Positions 8,516 to 16,047 of a DNA stretch of 32,966 bases are shown piece by piece. Positions within the stretch are counted from its first letter, which is position 1. Each line of letters opens with the position of its first letter. Under the pieces are notes generated by a model. That model saw nothing but the letters and a program-made list of their open reading frames with translations. It was not told the DNA's origin and did not search any database. The position numbers and the translations under genes are program-made. The stretch lies in contig CAKTXA010000029.1 of assembly GCA_934631005.1 (NCBI GenBank), forward strand, positions 1-32,966, written 5' to 3'. This DNA is from an uncultured Oscillospiraceae bacterium (GTDB lineage Bacteria; Bacillota; Clostridia; Oscillospirales; Oscillospiraceae).

Positions 8516-10285
8516 GTGCTTTCCCGATTTCTCGAGCAGGCGCAAAATGACTGGCCCGTGTACATCACGGACGTCCGCAAATCGTTTCAGATCTACGGCT
8601 CTCGCCCGTTCCACGTCCATGTGACGCTCTACGACGGCAGCGTCCGCTGCTTTCCGCTGATGCTGCCGGAAACAGTCTCGGAGGCGGAGACCGCATTCGT
8701 GCGCTCGTATGTGCACGCCATGCTGTATAACATCCTCTCGTCCCTTGGCGCGCTGCGCATCGACGTGTACATTGACCCCGCGGACCGCGGCTGCGCAGAG
8801 CTGGCGCAGGGACTGGACGACGTGTTCCAGACCGCGCTGCCCAAGCCCCGGCGCACCGGCTTCGGCAAGTGCCTGAATGTGAATGAGCGGACGATCCACG
8901 CCCTCACGCAGGGCCGCGAGCGCTTTGCGTTCCGGGTCTGCGACGCCGCCTGTGAGCCGCAGCTCCCCGCCGATAACGCCCCGCCCTGCGGCGAACCGGT
9001 GTTTTCGCGTCTGCCCGCCATGACGCAGGGGCGTATGCTGCTGGGCATGGACATCGGCGGCACGGACATCAAGCTGGCCGTAAGTCTGGACGGCAAACTC
9101 GTCCTCTGCAAGGAATTCGACTGGTTCCCCGCCGCCTTCGCGGCGGCTGAGCAGCTCATCGGGCCCATTTTGCTGCTGACGCGCCTGCTGCGCGCCGCGG
9201 GCACGCTGTTTGCGCAGGGAAAGGCGGCGCAGATCGACGCCGCGGCGATGTCCAGGACCGCCTCGCTCGCGGAAATGGAATGCGGCGCGGCCGCCATGGA
9301 GCAGGCCGCGGGCAGCCTGCGCAGCTTTGACGCCATCGGCCTGTGCTTCCCGGACGTGGTGATCCGCAACCGGATCGTGGGCGGCGAGACGTATAAAACG
9401 CGCGGGATGCGCGAAAACGCGGCGCTGGACTATGAGGCGCAGTTCGCGAAGATCACCGATCTGTGCACGCTGCTGCGGGCGTATACTGCTCCGGGCGGCG
9501 TCGTGATGAATACGAATGACGGCCCCATGGCCGCCTTCACCGCCGCCGTGGAGCAGGCCGCCGCCGGGGCGGACGTATCCCGGGGCTTCTTTGCCCACAC
9601 GCTGGGCACGGAGCTCGGCACCGGCTGGGTGCGGCCCGACGGCTCCATCCCCGAGATCCCGCTGGAGGTCTACAATTTCATCATCGACCTCGGCAGCTTC
9701 CCACAGAAGCGGTACGACGCCAACGACGTGCGCAGCATCAACAACTTTAACACCCTTCTGCCCGGCACGCTGCAGAAATACACCTGCCAGTCCGGTGTGT
9801 TCCGGCTGGCCGCGCGCGACCTGCCGCGGCAGGACCCCGCCGTGTACGAACAGGCGCTGCAAAAGGGCCTGTTCCGGGCAGAGGACGGCCGGCTGACCGT
9901 CCCCACGGAGCCTGTGGATCTGCGCAAGCCCTGTCTGGAGTACTTTATGGCCATGGCCGCCGACCCCGCGCACCCGGCCTGTGCCGAGATCTTCCGGCAG
10001 ATCGGTGAATATCTGGCCGTCACCTGGAGCGAGACACAGTATATCCTCCGGCCGGAGACGCCCGACCGGACGCTGTTCGGCCGGCTGGTAAAAAATCCGG
10101 TCTGCTTCGATCTGATGTGTCAGGGCGCCGCCCGGCGGGAGCCGCAGCTGCGCCAGTTCGCGGCGGACGGCAGTCTTGCCAATACTGCCCTCATGCGCCA
10201 GCTGGACAGCCACCCCGACTATACCGTCGCCCAGTTCGCTCAGTCCATCGGCGCCATCTTCTACGCCTGCCTGGGGCTGCTGTAA
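8516..10285 (+). CDS. ROK-like (ASKHA-fold) kinase with a 175-residue N-terminal extension
   Basis: A 589-residue protein read from the GTG at 8516, with AAGGAG at 8502-8507 overlapping the activase stop. Residues 179-186 read DIGGTDIK, the phosphate-1 loop of the sugar-kinase/Hsp70/actin fold. NTNDGPMAAFTA resembles the ROK segment with the catalytic Asp, and TLGTELGTGWV resembles the phosphate-2 loop. The ROK zinc motif is absent. Upstream of DIGGTDIK lies a domain (about 1-175) with YITDVRKSFQIYG and FHVHVTLYDG that I do not recognise, and the C-terminal 200 residues are also unfamiliar. It is the third gene of the GRE1 operon. It may phosphorylate the GRE1 substrate or product, but the extension allows a regulatory or reactivating role. 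ROK-fold membership is confident; function is not. Confidence 0.75.
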   Translation: MLSRFLEQAQNDWPVYITDVRKSFQIYGSRPFHVHVTLYDGSVRCFPLMLPETVSEAETAFVRSYVHAMLYNILSSLGALRIDVYIDPADRGCAELAQGLDDVFQTALPKPRRTGFGKCLNVNERTIHALTQGRERFAFRVCDAACEPQLPADNAPPCGEPVFSRLPAMTQGRMLLGMDIGGTDIKLAVSLDGKLVLCKEFDWFPAAFAAAEQLIGPILLLTRLLRAAGTLFAQGKAAQIDAAAMSRTASLAEMECGAAAMEQAAGSLRSFDAIGLCFPDVVIRNRIVGGETYKTRGMRENAALDYEAQFAKITDLCTLLRAYTAPGGVVMNTNDGPMAAFTAAVEQAAAGADVSRGFFAHTLGTELGTGWVRPDGSIPEIPLEVYNFIIDLGSFPQKRYDANDVRSINNFNTLLPGTLQKYTCQSGVFRLAARDLPRQDPAVYEQALQKGLFRAEDGRLTVPTEPVDLRKPCLEYFMAMAADPAHPACAEIFRQIGEYLAVTWSETQYILRPETPDRTLFGRLVKNPVCFDLMCQGAARREPQLRQFAADGSLANTALMRQLDSHPDYTVAQFAQSIGAIFYACLGLL

Positions 10286-10307
10286 AGCTGCCCGTGTAAG
10301 CAAAAAA

Positions 10308-10334
10308 GGCTTCCGCTTTAGCGGAAGCCTTTTT
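10308..10334. terminator. Bidirectional rho-independent terminator
   Basis: GGCTTCCGC (10308-10316), loop TTTA, GCGGAAGCC (10321-10329), then five Ts, with a run of As on the other side. It separates the GRE1 operon from the convergent lyxose isomerase gene. Confidence 0.92.
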
Positions 10335-10339
10335 GTATT

Positions 10340-11029
10340 TCATTCCTTTGCAGCGGGGTATTCGGTGCAGAGGAGGCGGTAGGGGGGCTCGTCTTCTTCG
10401 ATTTTGGGGAAGCGGCCGACGGGGGGATTGAAGCGGTTATCCGTATTGTCGTCATTGCACTGGCTGACCTCGCCCAGCAGCACGGGGCCGGTCCCTGCCT
10501 CCACGGAAAAATCGTGATACAGCCGCTGCTGCACGTGGATGCTCTCCCCCGGCGTCAGGCGGATCTGCGTCCCCGCGGGGACCTGATACGTCCGCCCGTC
10601 CGTGTGGACGGTCACGGGGCTCTCATAGTCGATCTCCTCGTCCGGCAGCGAATTATACACCCGGATGAGCACGTTGCCGCCGCCGCGGTTGATGATGTCC
10701 TCAGTCTTGTACCAGTGGAAATGGTTCGGGGCGTACTGCCCCTCCTTCAGATACAGCAGCTTTTCCGCGTAAACCTTGGGGTATTTGTCGGGCATGGCGC
10801 GGTTTCCGTTGCGGATGGTGATGAGCGAAAAGCCGAATTTGTCAAACTCTCCCCGGCCATAGTCCGTGATGTCCCAGCCGAGCATACACTCGCGCACCTC
10901 GTCGTACTCGTGTCCGAGCGTCTGCCACTGCTCCGGCGTAAAGCCGCAGAACGGCGGCAGATAGCAGCGCTGTTCACGGCACATCGCCTCCAGCTCCTTT
11001 AATGCCCTGTTGATCTCCGAACGCTTCAT
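10340..11029 (-). CDS. D-lyxose ketol-isomerase family protein
   Basis: A 229-residue cupin-fold isomerase. I start it at MKRSEINRALKELE (11029), which has GGAGGT 8 bases upstream, rather than at a longer in-frame start. NHFHWYKTEDIINRGGGN holds the His-x-His and Glu ligands for manganese, and ESIHVQQRLYHDF the later His. These match the D-lyxose/D-mannose isomerase family (a pentose/hexose aldose-ketose isomerase). Related proteins with other substrates exist, so the natural sugar is open. It is the second gene after the Gfo/Idh/MocA oxidoreductase (47 bases between them), transcribed from a consensus promoter at 12094-12122. It should convert an aldose released in the pathway to the ketose. 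Confidence 0.88.
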   Translation of the reverse strand: MKRSEINRALKELEAMCREQRCYLPPFCGFTPEQWQTLGHEYDEVRECMLGWDITDYGRGEFDKFGFSLITIRNGNRAMPDKYPKVYAEKLLYLKEGQYAPNHFHWYKTEDIINRGGGNVLIRVYNSLPDEEIDYESPVTVHTDGRTYQVPAGTQIRLTPGESIHVQQRLYHDFSVEAGTGPVLLGEVSQCNDDNTDNRFNPPVGRFPKIEEDEPPYRLLCTEYPAAKE

Positions 11030-11076
11030 AAATGTGACCTCCGATCCCGTATTGCCGCCGGGCAAGCGCCGCCCGG

Positions 11077-12060
11077 TCAGTATCCCATCTGCCGGTGCGC
11101 CTGCCCGATCAGTTTCTGAACCGTCAGGGATTCCTGCAGCAGGCGCTCCTGCGCGGCCAGATCCTCGCCGTGCACCCAGCGGTCAAAGCGACGCACGACG
11201 CGCTCCTGCACGCCGGGGAGGACGGCGGGGTTCGCCATCGGCCAGCGGTCGCACTGGATGCCGCAGTCGTACTGCTCCCAGGCGTCCATGGTGTGCTTCT
11301 CCACGCCGAGCACCACCGAGAGATTTTTCAACGTGTACGTGGCGCGGTCGCACTGGATCTCGCTGCCGATCATGCTGTGCGCGCATTTTGAAACCGTTAC
11401 GCCCACGTCAAAGCCGTCATAGTGCAGCGTCAGCGCGTCCGTGCCGTCCACCTCGCCGATGAACACGGCCGAGGCGTCCAGCCCCTTCGGCTCGCCGAAA
11501 AGATTGACCGCGAAATGCAGCACATAGCAGCCCAGGTCCGTCAGTACGCCGCCATAGAGCGCGCGGTCAAAGCTCGTGATGCGCTCGCCCGCGCGCAGGC
11601 GGTCCAGCTTGCTGGAGCGCTGGCTGTAGTCCAGCCGGACGGCGACCGCCGGATCCTGCGCCAGCTCCGCGCGCAGCCGGTCCATGACCGGGGAATAGAA
11701 ATTCATCACGGCCTCTGCAAAAATGCGCCCCTCGGCCCGCGCCGTATGGATGATCTGCTCCATCTCGGCGGCGCTGACGGTGGCGGGCTTTTCGCACAGC
11801 ACGTGCTTGCCCGCCCGCAGACAGCGCAGCGCCGCGTCCGCGTGCAGGACGTTCGGGATGCAGAGGTACACGACGTCGACCTTCGGATCCCGCAGCAGTT
11901 CGTCCAGCCCCGTATACACGCGGGCCCCGTCCGGCGCCAGCTCCGCGCCCCGCTCCTGGCTTCGGGAGCAGACGGCACTCACCCGGTCGCCCGCGGCCTC
12001 GATGGCCTGACGGTACAGATGGCTCAGCCAGTTGGTGCCCACGATCGCATAACGCAGCAT
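11077..12060 (-). CDS. Gfo/Idh/MocA family NAD(P)-dependent oxidoreductase
   Basis: A 327-residue dehydrogenase of normal family length. The N-terminal Rossmann fold begins YAIVGTNWLSH (a variant of GxGxxG), followed by AVCSRS and VDVVYLCIPN. GKHVLCEKPAT contains the conserved Glu-Lys-Pro whose Lys is catalytic. GGVLTDLGCYVLHF is the substrate-side motif of the C-terminal domain. Family members oxidise or reduce sugars, inositols and anhydro-sugars; 1,5-anhydrofructose reductase is one known member, but this protein is not close enough by eye to name. It heads an operon with the lyxose-type isomerase, divergent from a GRE activase, with shared operator-like motifs between. GGAGGAG stands before the start codon. 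Confidence 0.9.
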   Translation of the reverse strand: MLRYAIVGTNWLSHLYRQAIEAAGDRVSAVCSRSQERGAELAPDGARVYTGLDELLRDPKVDVVYLCIPNVLHADAALRCLRAGKHVLCEKPATVSAAEMEQIIHTARAEGRIFAEAVMNFYSPVMDRLRAELAQDPAVAVRLDYSQRSSKLDRLRAGERITSFDRALYGGVLTDLGCYVLHFAVNLFGEPKGLDASAVFIGEVDGTDALTLHYDGFDVGVTVSKCAHSMIGSEIQCDRATYTLKNLSVVLGVEKHTMDAWEQYDCGIQCDRWPMANPAVLPGVQERVVRRFDRWVHGEDLAAQERLLQESLTVQKLIGQAHRQMGY

Positions 12061-12093
12061 AGTCGCTCTCCTCCTGATAGTTGTTCCATGTTG

Positions 12094-12122
12094 ATTATAG
12101 GCGGTTCACGATACTCTGTCAA
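12094..12122 (-). promoter_or_regulatory. Consensus promoter of the oxidoreductase-isomerase operon
   Basis: On the minus strand TTGACA (12117-12122), a 17-base spacer and TATAAT (12094-12099): a perfect sigma-A type promoter, about 34 bases upstream of the start codon. Confidence 0.85.
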
Positions 12123-12144
12123 TCTTCGAAACCGCAGAAGTTCC

Positions 12145-12172
12145 ATACGAAAATAAATTTTATACGAATGAA
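12145..12172. promoter_or_regulatory. Operator-like repeats between divergent promoters
   Basis: ATACGAAAATA (12145-12155) and ATACGAATGAA (12162-12172) are near copies 17 bases apart. The second, read on the minus strand, is TTCATTCGTAT, matching 10 of 11 bases of the motif found beside the ROK/ABC promoter (TTCATTCGTAA, 19966-19976). It lies between the two divergent promoters and could control both. Confidence 0.5.
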
Positions 12173-12181
12173 GATACGGGC

Positions 12182-12210
12182 TTTACACGATCCCCGCCGC
12201 CCGGTATAAT
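12182..12210 (+). promoter_or_regulatory. Promoter of the stand-alone GRE activase
   Basis: TTTACA (12182-12187), a 17-base spacer and TATAAT (12205-12210), 31 bases before the ATG at 12242. Confidence 0.82.
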
Positions 12211-12241
12211 AAACGCAGATCAGGAAGGGATGTGCAGGCGT

Positions 12242-13006
12242 ATGACAGGCAGACTGTTCAACATTCAGAAATTCAGCATCAACGACGGCCCCGGTATCCG
12301 GACGACCGTGTTCTTCAAGGGCTGCCCGCTGCAATGCAAATGGTGCTCCAACCCGGAATCGCAGAACCGCAACGCCGCCATCGCCGACGCCATGGAGGAC
12401 GAGACGTATGCCGGCCGGGACTATACCGTGGAGGAGGTCCTGCGCGAGGTGCGCAAGGACAAGCCCTTCTATGACGAATCCGGCGGGGGCATGACGCTCT
12501 CCGGCGGCGAGGTGCTGCAGCAGGCGGAATTCGCCACGGCGCTGGCCGACGCCGCGCGGGCCGAGGGCATCCACGTTGCCGCGGAGACGACCGGCTATGC
12601 AAATCCGGCCCGTTTTGCCGAGTTCATGCGGCACATCGACCTGTTCCTGTACGACTTCAAGCACGTGGACCGCGAGGCGCACCTTGCGGGCACCGGCGTT
12701 TATAACGACGTGATCCTGGAGAATTTGCAGCAGCTCGTGCGCGCAGACCGCCCGGTGATCGCGCGTATCCCGGTGATCCCCCGCTTCAACTCCAGCCCCG
12801 CCGCGGCAAGGGCCATGGCGGCCTGGCTGTGTCAGGCGGGCGTGCGGGAGGTGCATCTGCTGCCGTTTCATCAGTTCGGCCAGAACAAATACACGCAGCT
12901 CGGCATCCCCTATGAGATGGCGCAGTATAAGCAGCTGCACCCGGAGGTGCTCACAAACTACCGCCAGATCTTTCTGGACGAAGGTCTTGACTGTACGTTC
13001 CGCTGA
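12242..13006 (+). CDS. Glycyl radical enzyme activase, short form without ferredoxin domain
   Basis: A 254-residue radical SAM activase. The ATG at 12242 is chosen over one at 12230, because GGAAGGG ends directly at the earlier codon and leaves no spacing. The cluster motif is Cys28-x3-Cys32-x2-Cys35 (KGCPLQCKWCSNPES), and GGGMTLSGGEVLQQ is the SAM-binding segment. The inserted ferredoxin clusters of the other activase are missing, so it resembles pyruvate formate-lyase activase and the YbiY/PflC group in overall size. No GRE gene touches it; GRE2 is 4.3 kb away on the opposite strand. A shared operator motif makes GRE2 its likely client, since GRE1 has its own coupled activase. That pairing is inferred. 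Confidence 0.92.
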   Translation: MTGRLFNIQKFSINDGPGIRTTVFFKGCPLQCKWCSNPESQNRNAAIADAMEDETYAGRDYTVEEVLREVRKDKPFYDESGGGMTLSGGEVLQQAEFATALADAARAEGIHVAAETTGYANPARFAEFMRHIDLFLYDFKHVDREAHLAGTGVYNDVILENLQQLVRADRPVIARIPVIPRFNSSPAAARAMAAWLCQAGVREVHLLPFHQFGQNKYTQLGIPYEMAQYKQLHPEVLTNYRQIFLDEGLDCTFR

Positions 13007-13012
13007 CGCCGC

Positions 13013-13052
13013 AGCCCGGATGACCTTATGGTCTGTCCGGGCTTCTTTTTTT
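13013..13052. terminator. Terminator between convergent activase and AraC genes
   Basis: AGCCCGGA (13013-13020) pairs with TCCGGGCT (13036-13043), with an inner GACC/GGTC pair, followed by a T-rich tract. The stop codon of the convergent AraC gene lies in its loop, so the hairpin also covers that gene's last codons. Confidence 0.82.
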
Positions 13053-13937
13053 GCACTGTTCCCGGTACTGCCCGGGCGTCATGGCCGTTTTTTCGCGGAA
13101 AATGCGCGCGAAATAGCTGCTGCTGCAAAAGCCGCACTGCAAGGCGATCTCACCGATGGGCAGCGACGTATTGGCCAGCAGCCGCCCGGCCTGCTGCGTC
13201 CGGTAGTCCATCAGATACGCCACCGGCGTGGTGCCGAGCTGGAGCTGGAAGCACCGCCCGCAGGCACGGACGCTCATATACGCCGAGGCCGCGATGTCCT
13301 CCAGCTGCACGGGCTCGCTGTAGTGCTCCGCGATGAACGCGAGCATCTGCTTGATCCGGTGGTCGTCCGCCGCGGCGCGGCCGCTGCCGTGCGCCGCCCG
13401 GATCAGGGCGTGCAGGCCCTTCCAGAACGCCAGCATCCGCTGCTGCAGCTCCAGCTCATACCCCTCCGGCCGTTCCTCATAAAGGCGGAAGCATTCGCAA
13501 AGCGCCTGCAGGATCGGGCTGTGCTCCGGCTGCTCGGGGTCGAATTTTACAAACGGGATCCCCGGCGCCGACAGGATGGGCTGCACATATTTGCGCAGGA
13601 TCAGGCTGTTGACGCCCACAAACTCCGGCGAAAACTGCTGCTCCTCCTGAATGCAGGGGCTGCCCGGCGCGCAGGTGGTCTTGTGCAGGACGTTGGTGTT
13701 GATAAAGCCGCCCTGCCCCTCGCTGAACGTGACCGTCCCGCTCGGCAGGTGGTATTGCAGCGCGCCGCGGCGCATATAGAAGATCTCCAGCTCCCGGTGC
13801 CAGTGCCAGGGGAACATGCTGCCCGGAAACAGATTCAGGTCGCACACATCCGCGCTGTACGGAAAATCCGGCGTGACCTGGCGGAGCGTCTCCTGTCTGG
13901 TCTCGGGATCGACGTTGAGCGAGCGGCAATATTCCAT
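13026..13937 (-). CDS. AraC-family transcriptional regulator (second)
   Basis: A 303-residue regulator started at MEYCRSLNVDPETR (13937), which has GGGAGG 7 bases upstream; a longer in-frame start lacks this. An N-terminal cupin sensor contains MFPWHWHRELEIFYMRRG, with His residues typical of AraC-type sugar sensing. The C-terminal DNA-binding domain reads VQLEDIAASAYMSVRACGRCF, then IGEIALQCGFCSSSYFARIFRE and MTPGQYR. It is divergent from an MFS transporter across a short gap that holds a direct repeat spaced 21 bases apart, a pattern known for AraC-family half-sites. It most likely controls the transporter and itself. Ligand unknown. Confidence 0.9.
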   Translation of the reverse strand: MEYCRSLNVDPETRQETLRQVTPDFPYSADVCDLNLFPGSMFPWHWHRELEIFYMRRGALQYHLPSGTVTFSEGQGGFINTNVLHKTTCAPGSPCIQEEQQFSPEFVGVNSLILRKYVQPILSAPGIPFVKFDPEQPEHSPILQALCECFRLYEERPEGYELELQQRMLAFWKGLHALIRAAHGSGRAAADDHRIKQMLAFIAEHYSEPVQLEDIAASAYMSVRACGRCFQLQLGTTPVAYLMDYRTQQAGRLLANTSLPIGEIALQCGFCSSSYFARIFREKTAMTPGQYREQCKKRSPDRP

Positions 13938-13953
13938 ACGGTTTCCTCCCAAA

Positions 13954-13984
13954 ATGGCGTGATCGTGCAAAATAATGGCGTGAT
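13954..13984. promoter_or_regulatory. Direct-repeat operator, AraC type
   Basis: ATGGCGTGAT occurs at 13954-13963 and again at 13975-13984, exactly 21 bases apart (two helical turns). It lies between the divergent AraC and MFS genes and upstream of a TATAAT at 14013-14018. Family knowledge: AraC proteins bind tandem sites with this spacing. Confidence 0.6.
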
Positions 13985-14056
13985 AGTAGTATTGTTTTTA
14001 TCATTGCGACAATATAATGATACCTGTAAACTCCGCAAAATGCAAGAGGTATTCTT

Positions 14057-15238
14057 ATGACAGCCCTGCTCGTGATCATTTACGTATCCTTTATCAGCCT
14101 CGGCCTGCCGGACTCCATTCTGGGCAGCGCCTGGCCGCAGATGCAGCCGGACCTCCACGCCGGGGTGGCTCTGGCGGGCTACATCTCCATGACCATTACC
14201 GCCGGAACGGTCGTGTCCAGCATCCTGTCCGACCGGCTCGTGCGCCGCTTCGGCGTGGGCCGGGTGACGGCGGTGAGCGTGCTGATGACGGCCGGGGCAC
14301 TTTTGGGCTTTGCCCTCTCACCCGGCGTGCCGTGGCTGTTTGCGTTTGCCGTGCCGCTGGGGCTGGGCGCGGGCTCAGTGGATGTGGCACTCAACAATTT
14401 TGTGGCCCTGCGCTATGAGGCGCGGCATATGAGCTGGTTGCACTGCTTCTGGGGCATCGGCGCGTCGACCGGGCCGGTGATCGTCGCCGCCGCGCTGCGC
14501 GCGGGCGCGTCGTGGCGGACCGGCTACGGTCTGATCGCCGCTTTGCAGGGGCTCCTGTGCGTTGCGCTGTTCTGCGCGCTGCCGCTGTGGCGGCGGGCGG
14601 GCGACGGCGGAAAGCGCTCCGCCGCCGCGCAGGCCGAGTCCCCGGCCCGGCTGCCGCGCACAAAGGGCACGCTGCCGCTGATGCTGGGCTTCCTGTTCTA
14701 CTGTGCCATGGAAAACACCGGCGGCCTTTGGGGCGCCACGTTCATCCACGACCGCTTCGCCCTCGCCCCGTCCGACGCGGCGCTGACCTCCACGCTGTAC
14801 TTCGGCGCTCTCACGCTCGGGCGCATCGCCGCGGGCTTTGCGGCGAGCCGCTGGCAGGACCGCCGCCTGATCCGCGTCGGTTTGTGCATCTCCGCCGCGG
14901 GGCTGCTGCTGGTCCTTTCCGCCGGGCAGGCGGGACTCGCCATGGGCGGCATTTTCCTGATGGGCTTCGGCTTCGCCCCCATCTATCCCGCCATGCTGCA
15001 CGCCACGCCCACCTATTTCGGCCCCGCGCTGTCGCAGCGGGTGATGGGACTGGAGATGGCGTTCGCGTATGTGGGCAGCACGTGCTTCCCGCCGCTGTTC
15101 GGCGCGCTGGCCGGCCGCGTGGGGACAGGCATCTATCCGGGCTTCCTGCTGATATGCCTGCTGCTGGCGGCCATGGGAACGGAAACGGTCAACCGCTGTT
15201 TCAAAGGAATAGACAAACGTAAGCAAAACGTGCTATAA
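14057..15238 (+). CDS. Major facilitator superfamily transporter
   Basis: A 393-residue membrane protein with about 12 hydrophobic segments and a central hydrophilic loop near residues 175-205. The loop after helix 2 (SDRLVRRFGVGRVT) is the MFS motif A region; GLGAGSVDVALNNFVA and SWLHCFWGIGASTGP resemble fucose-permease-like sugar/proton symporters. Substrate unknown. AAGAGG lies 8 bases before the ATG. Its 3' end contains the promoter of the following DeoR gene, so that gene can be transcribed separately. It is divergent from the second AraC regulator and probably under its control. It gives the cluster an importer (or exporter) in addition to the ABC system further right. Confidence 0.88.
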   Translation: MTALLVIIYVSFISLGLPDSILGSAWPQMQPDLHAGVALAGYISMTITAGTVVSSILSDRLVRRFGVGRVTAVSVLMTAGALLGFALSPGVPWLFAFAVPLGLGAGSVDVALNNFVALRYEARHMSWLHCFWGIGASTGPVIVAAALRAGASWRTGYGLIAALQGLLCVALFCALPLWRRAGDGGKRSAAAQAESPARLPRTKGTLPLMLGFLFYCAMENTGGLWGATFIHDRFALAPSDAALTSTLYFGALTLGRIAAGFAASRWQDRRLIRVGLCISAAGLLLVLSAGQAGLAMGGIFLMGFGFAPIYPAMLHATPTYFGPALSQRVMGLEMAFAYVGSTCFPPLFGALAGRVGTGIYPGFLLICLLLAAMGTETVNRCFKGIDKRKQNVL

Positions 15239-15262
15239 TCGAAACAGAAAACGAAACCAGGA
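15210..15262 (+). promoter_or_regulatory. Promoter and possible autoregulatory site of the DeoR gene
   Basis: TAGACA (15210-15215), an 18-base spacer and TATAAT (15234-15239), overlapping the MFS stop codon. The stretch after it, read on the minus strand, has repeated TTTCG units (TTTCGTTTTCTGTTTCG), the kind of tandem element bound by DeoR-family sugar repressors. Confidence 0.5.
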
Positions 15263-15272
15263 GGAACCTTCG

Positions 15273-16046
15273 TTGAAGAAGCGCGAAACACAGATTTTGG
15301 AGCTGCTTTCCCAGTACGGAAAGCTGGAAGTTACGGCCCTGGCCGAGCAGGTCGGCGTCTCGCAGGTCACCATCCGCAAGGATCTGGACGCGCTGGAGAG
15401 CCGCGGCATTCTCCGGCGGGAGCATGGCTACGCCTGCTTCGGCGGCGCGGACGACATCAATAACCGTCTGGCGTTCCGCTACGAGGAAAAACGTCTGATC
15501 GCGCGCGAGGCGGCCAAACTGGTCTCCCCGGGCGAGACGGTGATGATCGAAAACGGCAGCTGCTGCGCGCTGCTGGCGGAGGAGATCGCCAAAACGAAGC
15601 CCGGCGCCAGGATCATCACCAACAGCGCCTTCATCGCCAGCTACATCCGCCGCGTGAACAACGTCCACGTCGTGCTGCTGGGTGGCGATTTTCAGAACGA
15701 CGCGCAGGTCATGGTCGGCCCCATCCTGCGGGTGTGTGTGTCCCAGTTCTATGTGGACAAGCTGTTCGTCGGGACCGACGGCTACTCGCCCAAGCGCGGC
15801 TTTACCAACAACGACCACCTGCGCGTGCAGGCCGTGCGCGATATGGCCGAGCACGCCAACCGGGTGATCGTCGTCACGGAGAGCGTGAAGTTCTCCCAGC
15901 AGAGCGTCGTGCCCATGGAGCTGGACAACCGCATCAGCGATGTGGTCACGGATGTGCAGATGCCCGAGGCGGCGGAGGCGGAGCTGCGCGCCAAGGGCGT
16001 GCAGATCTATAAGGCAGCCCTGCAGGAAAAGGACGGTGAGGACTGA
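15273..16046 (+). CDS. DeoR/GlpR-family transcriptional repressor
   Basis: A 257-residue regulator beginning at a TTG codon with AGGAGG 8 bases upstream. The N-terminal winged helix reads RETQILELLSQYGKLEVTALAEQVGVSQVTIRKDLDALESRGILRR split over residues 4-50, the family signature. The sensor domain carries VMIENGSCC, IITNSAF, VVLLGGDF and FVGTDGYS, the phosphosugar-binding motifs of the DeoR C-terminal domain. Ligands in the family are phosphorylated sugars. It is followed within two bases by a lactonase gene. It is a good candidate for the repressor acting at the TTCATTCGTAA-type sites near GRE2, the ROK/ABC operon and the activase, but the second AraC protein is an alternative. Confidence 0.93.
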   Translation: MKKRETQILELLSQYGKLEVTALAEQVGVSQVTIRKDLDALESRGILRREHGYACFGGADDINNRLAFRYEEKRLIAREAAKLVSPGETVMIENGSCCALLAEEIAKTKPGARIITNSAFIASYIRRVNNVHVVLLGGDFQNDAQVMVGPILRVCVSQFYVDKLFVGTDGYSPKRGFTNNDHLRVQAVRDMAEHANRVIVVTESVKFSQQSVVPMELDNRISDVVTDVQMPEAAEAELRAKGVQIYKAALQEKDGED

Positions 16047-16047
16047 G

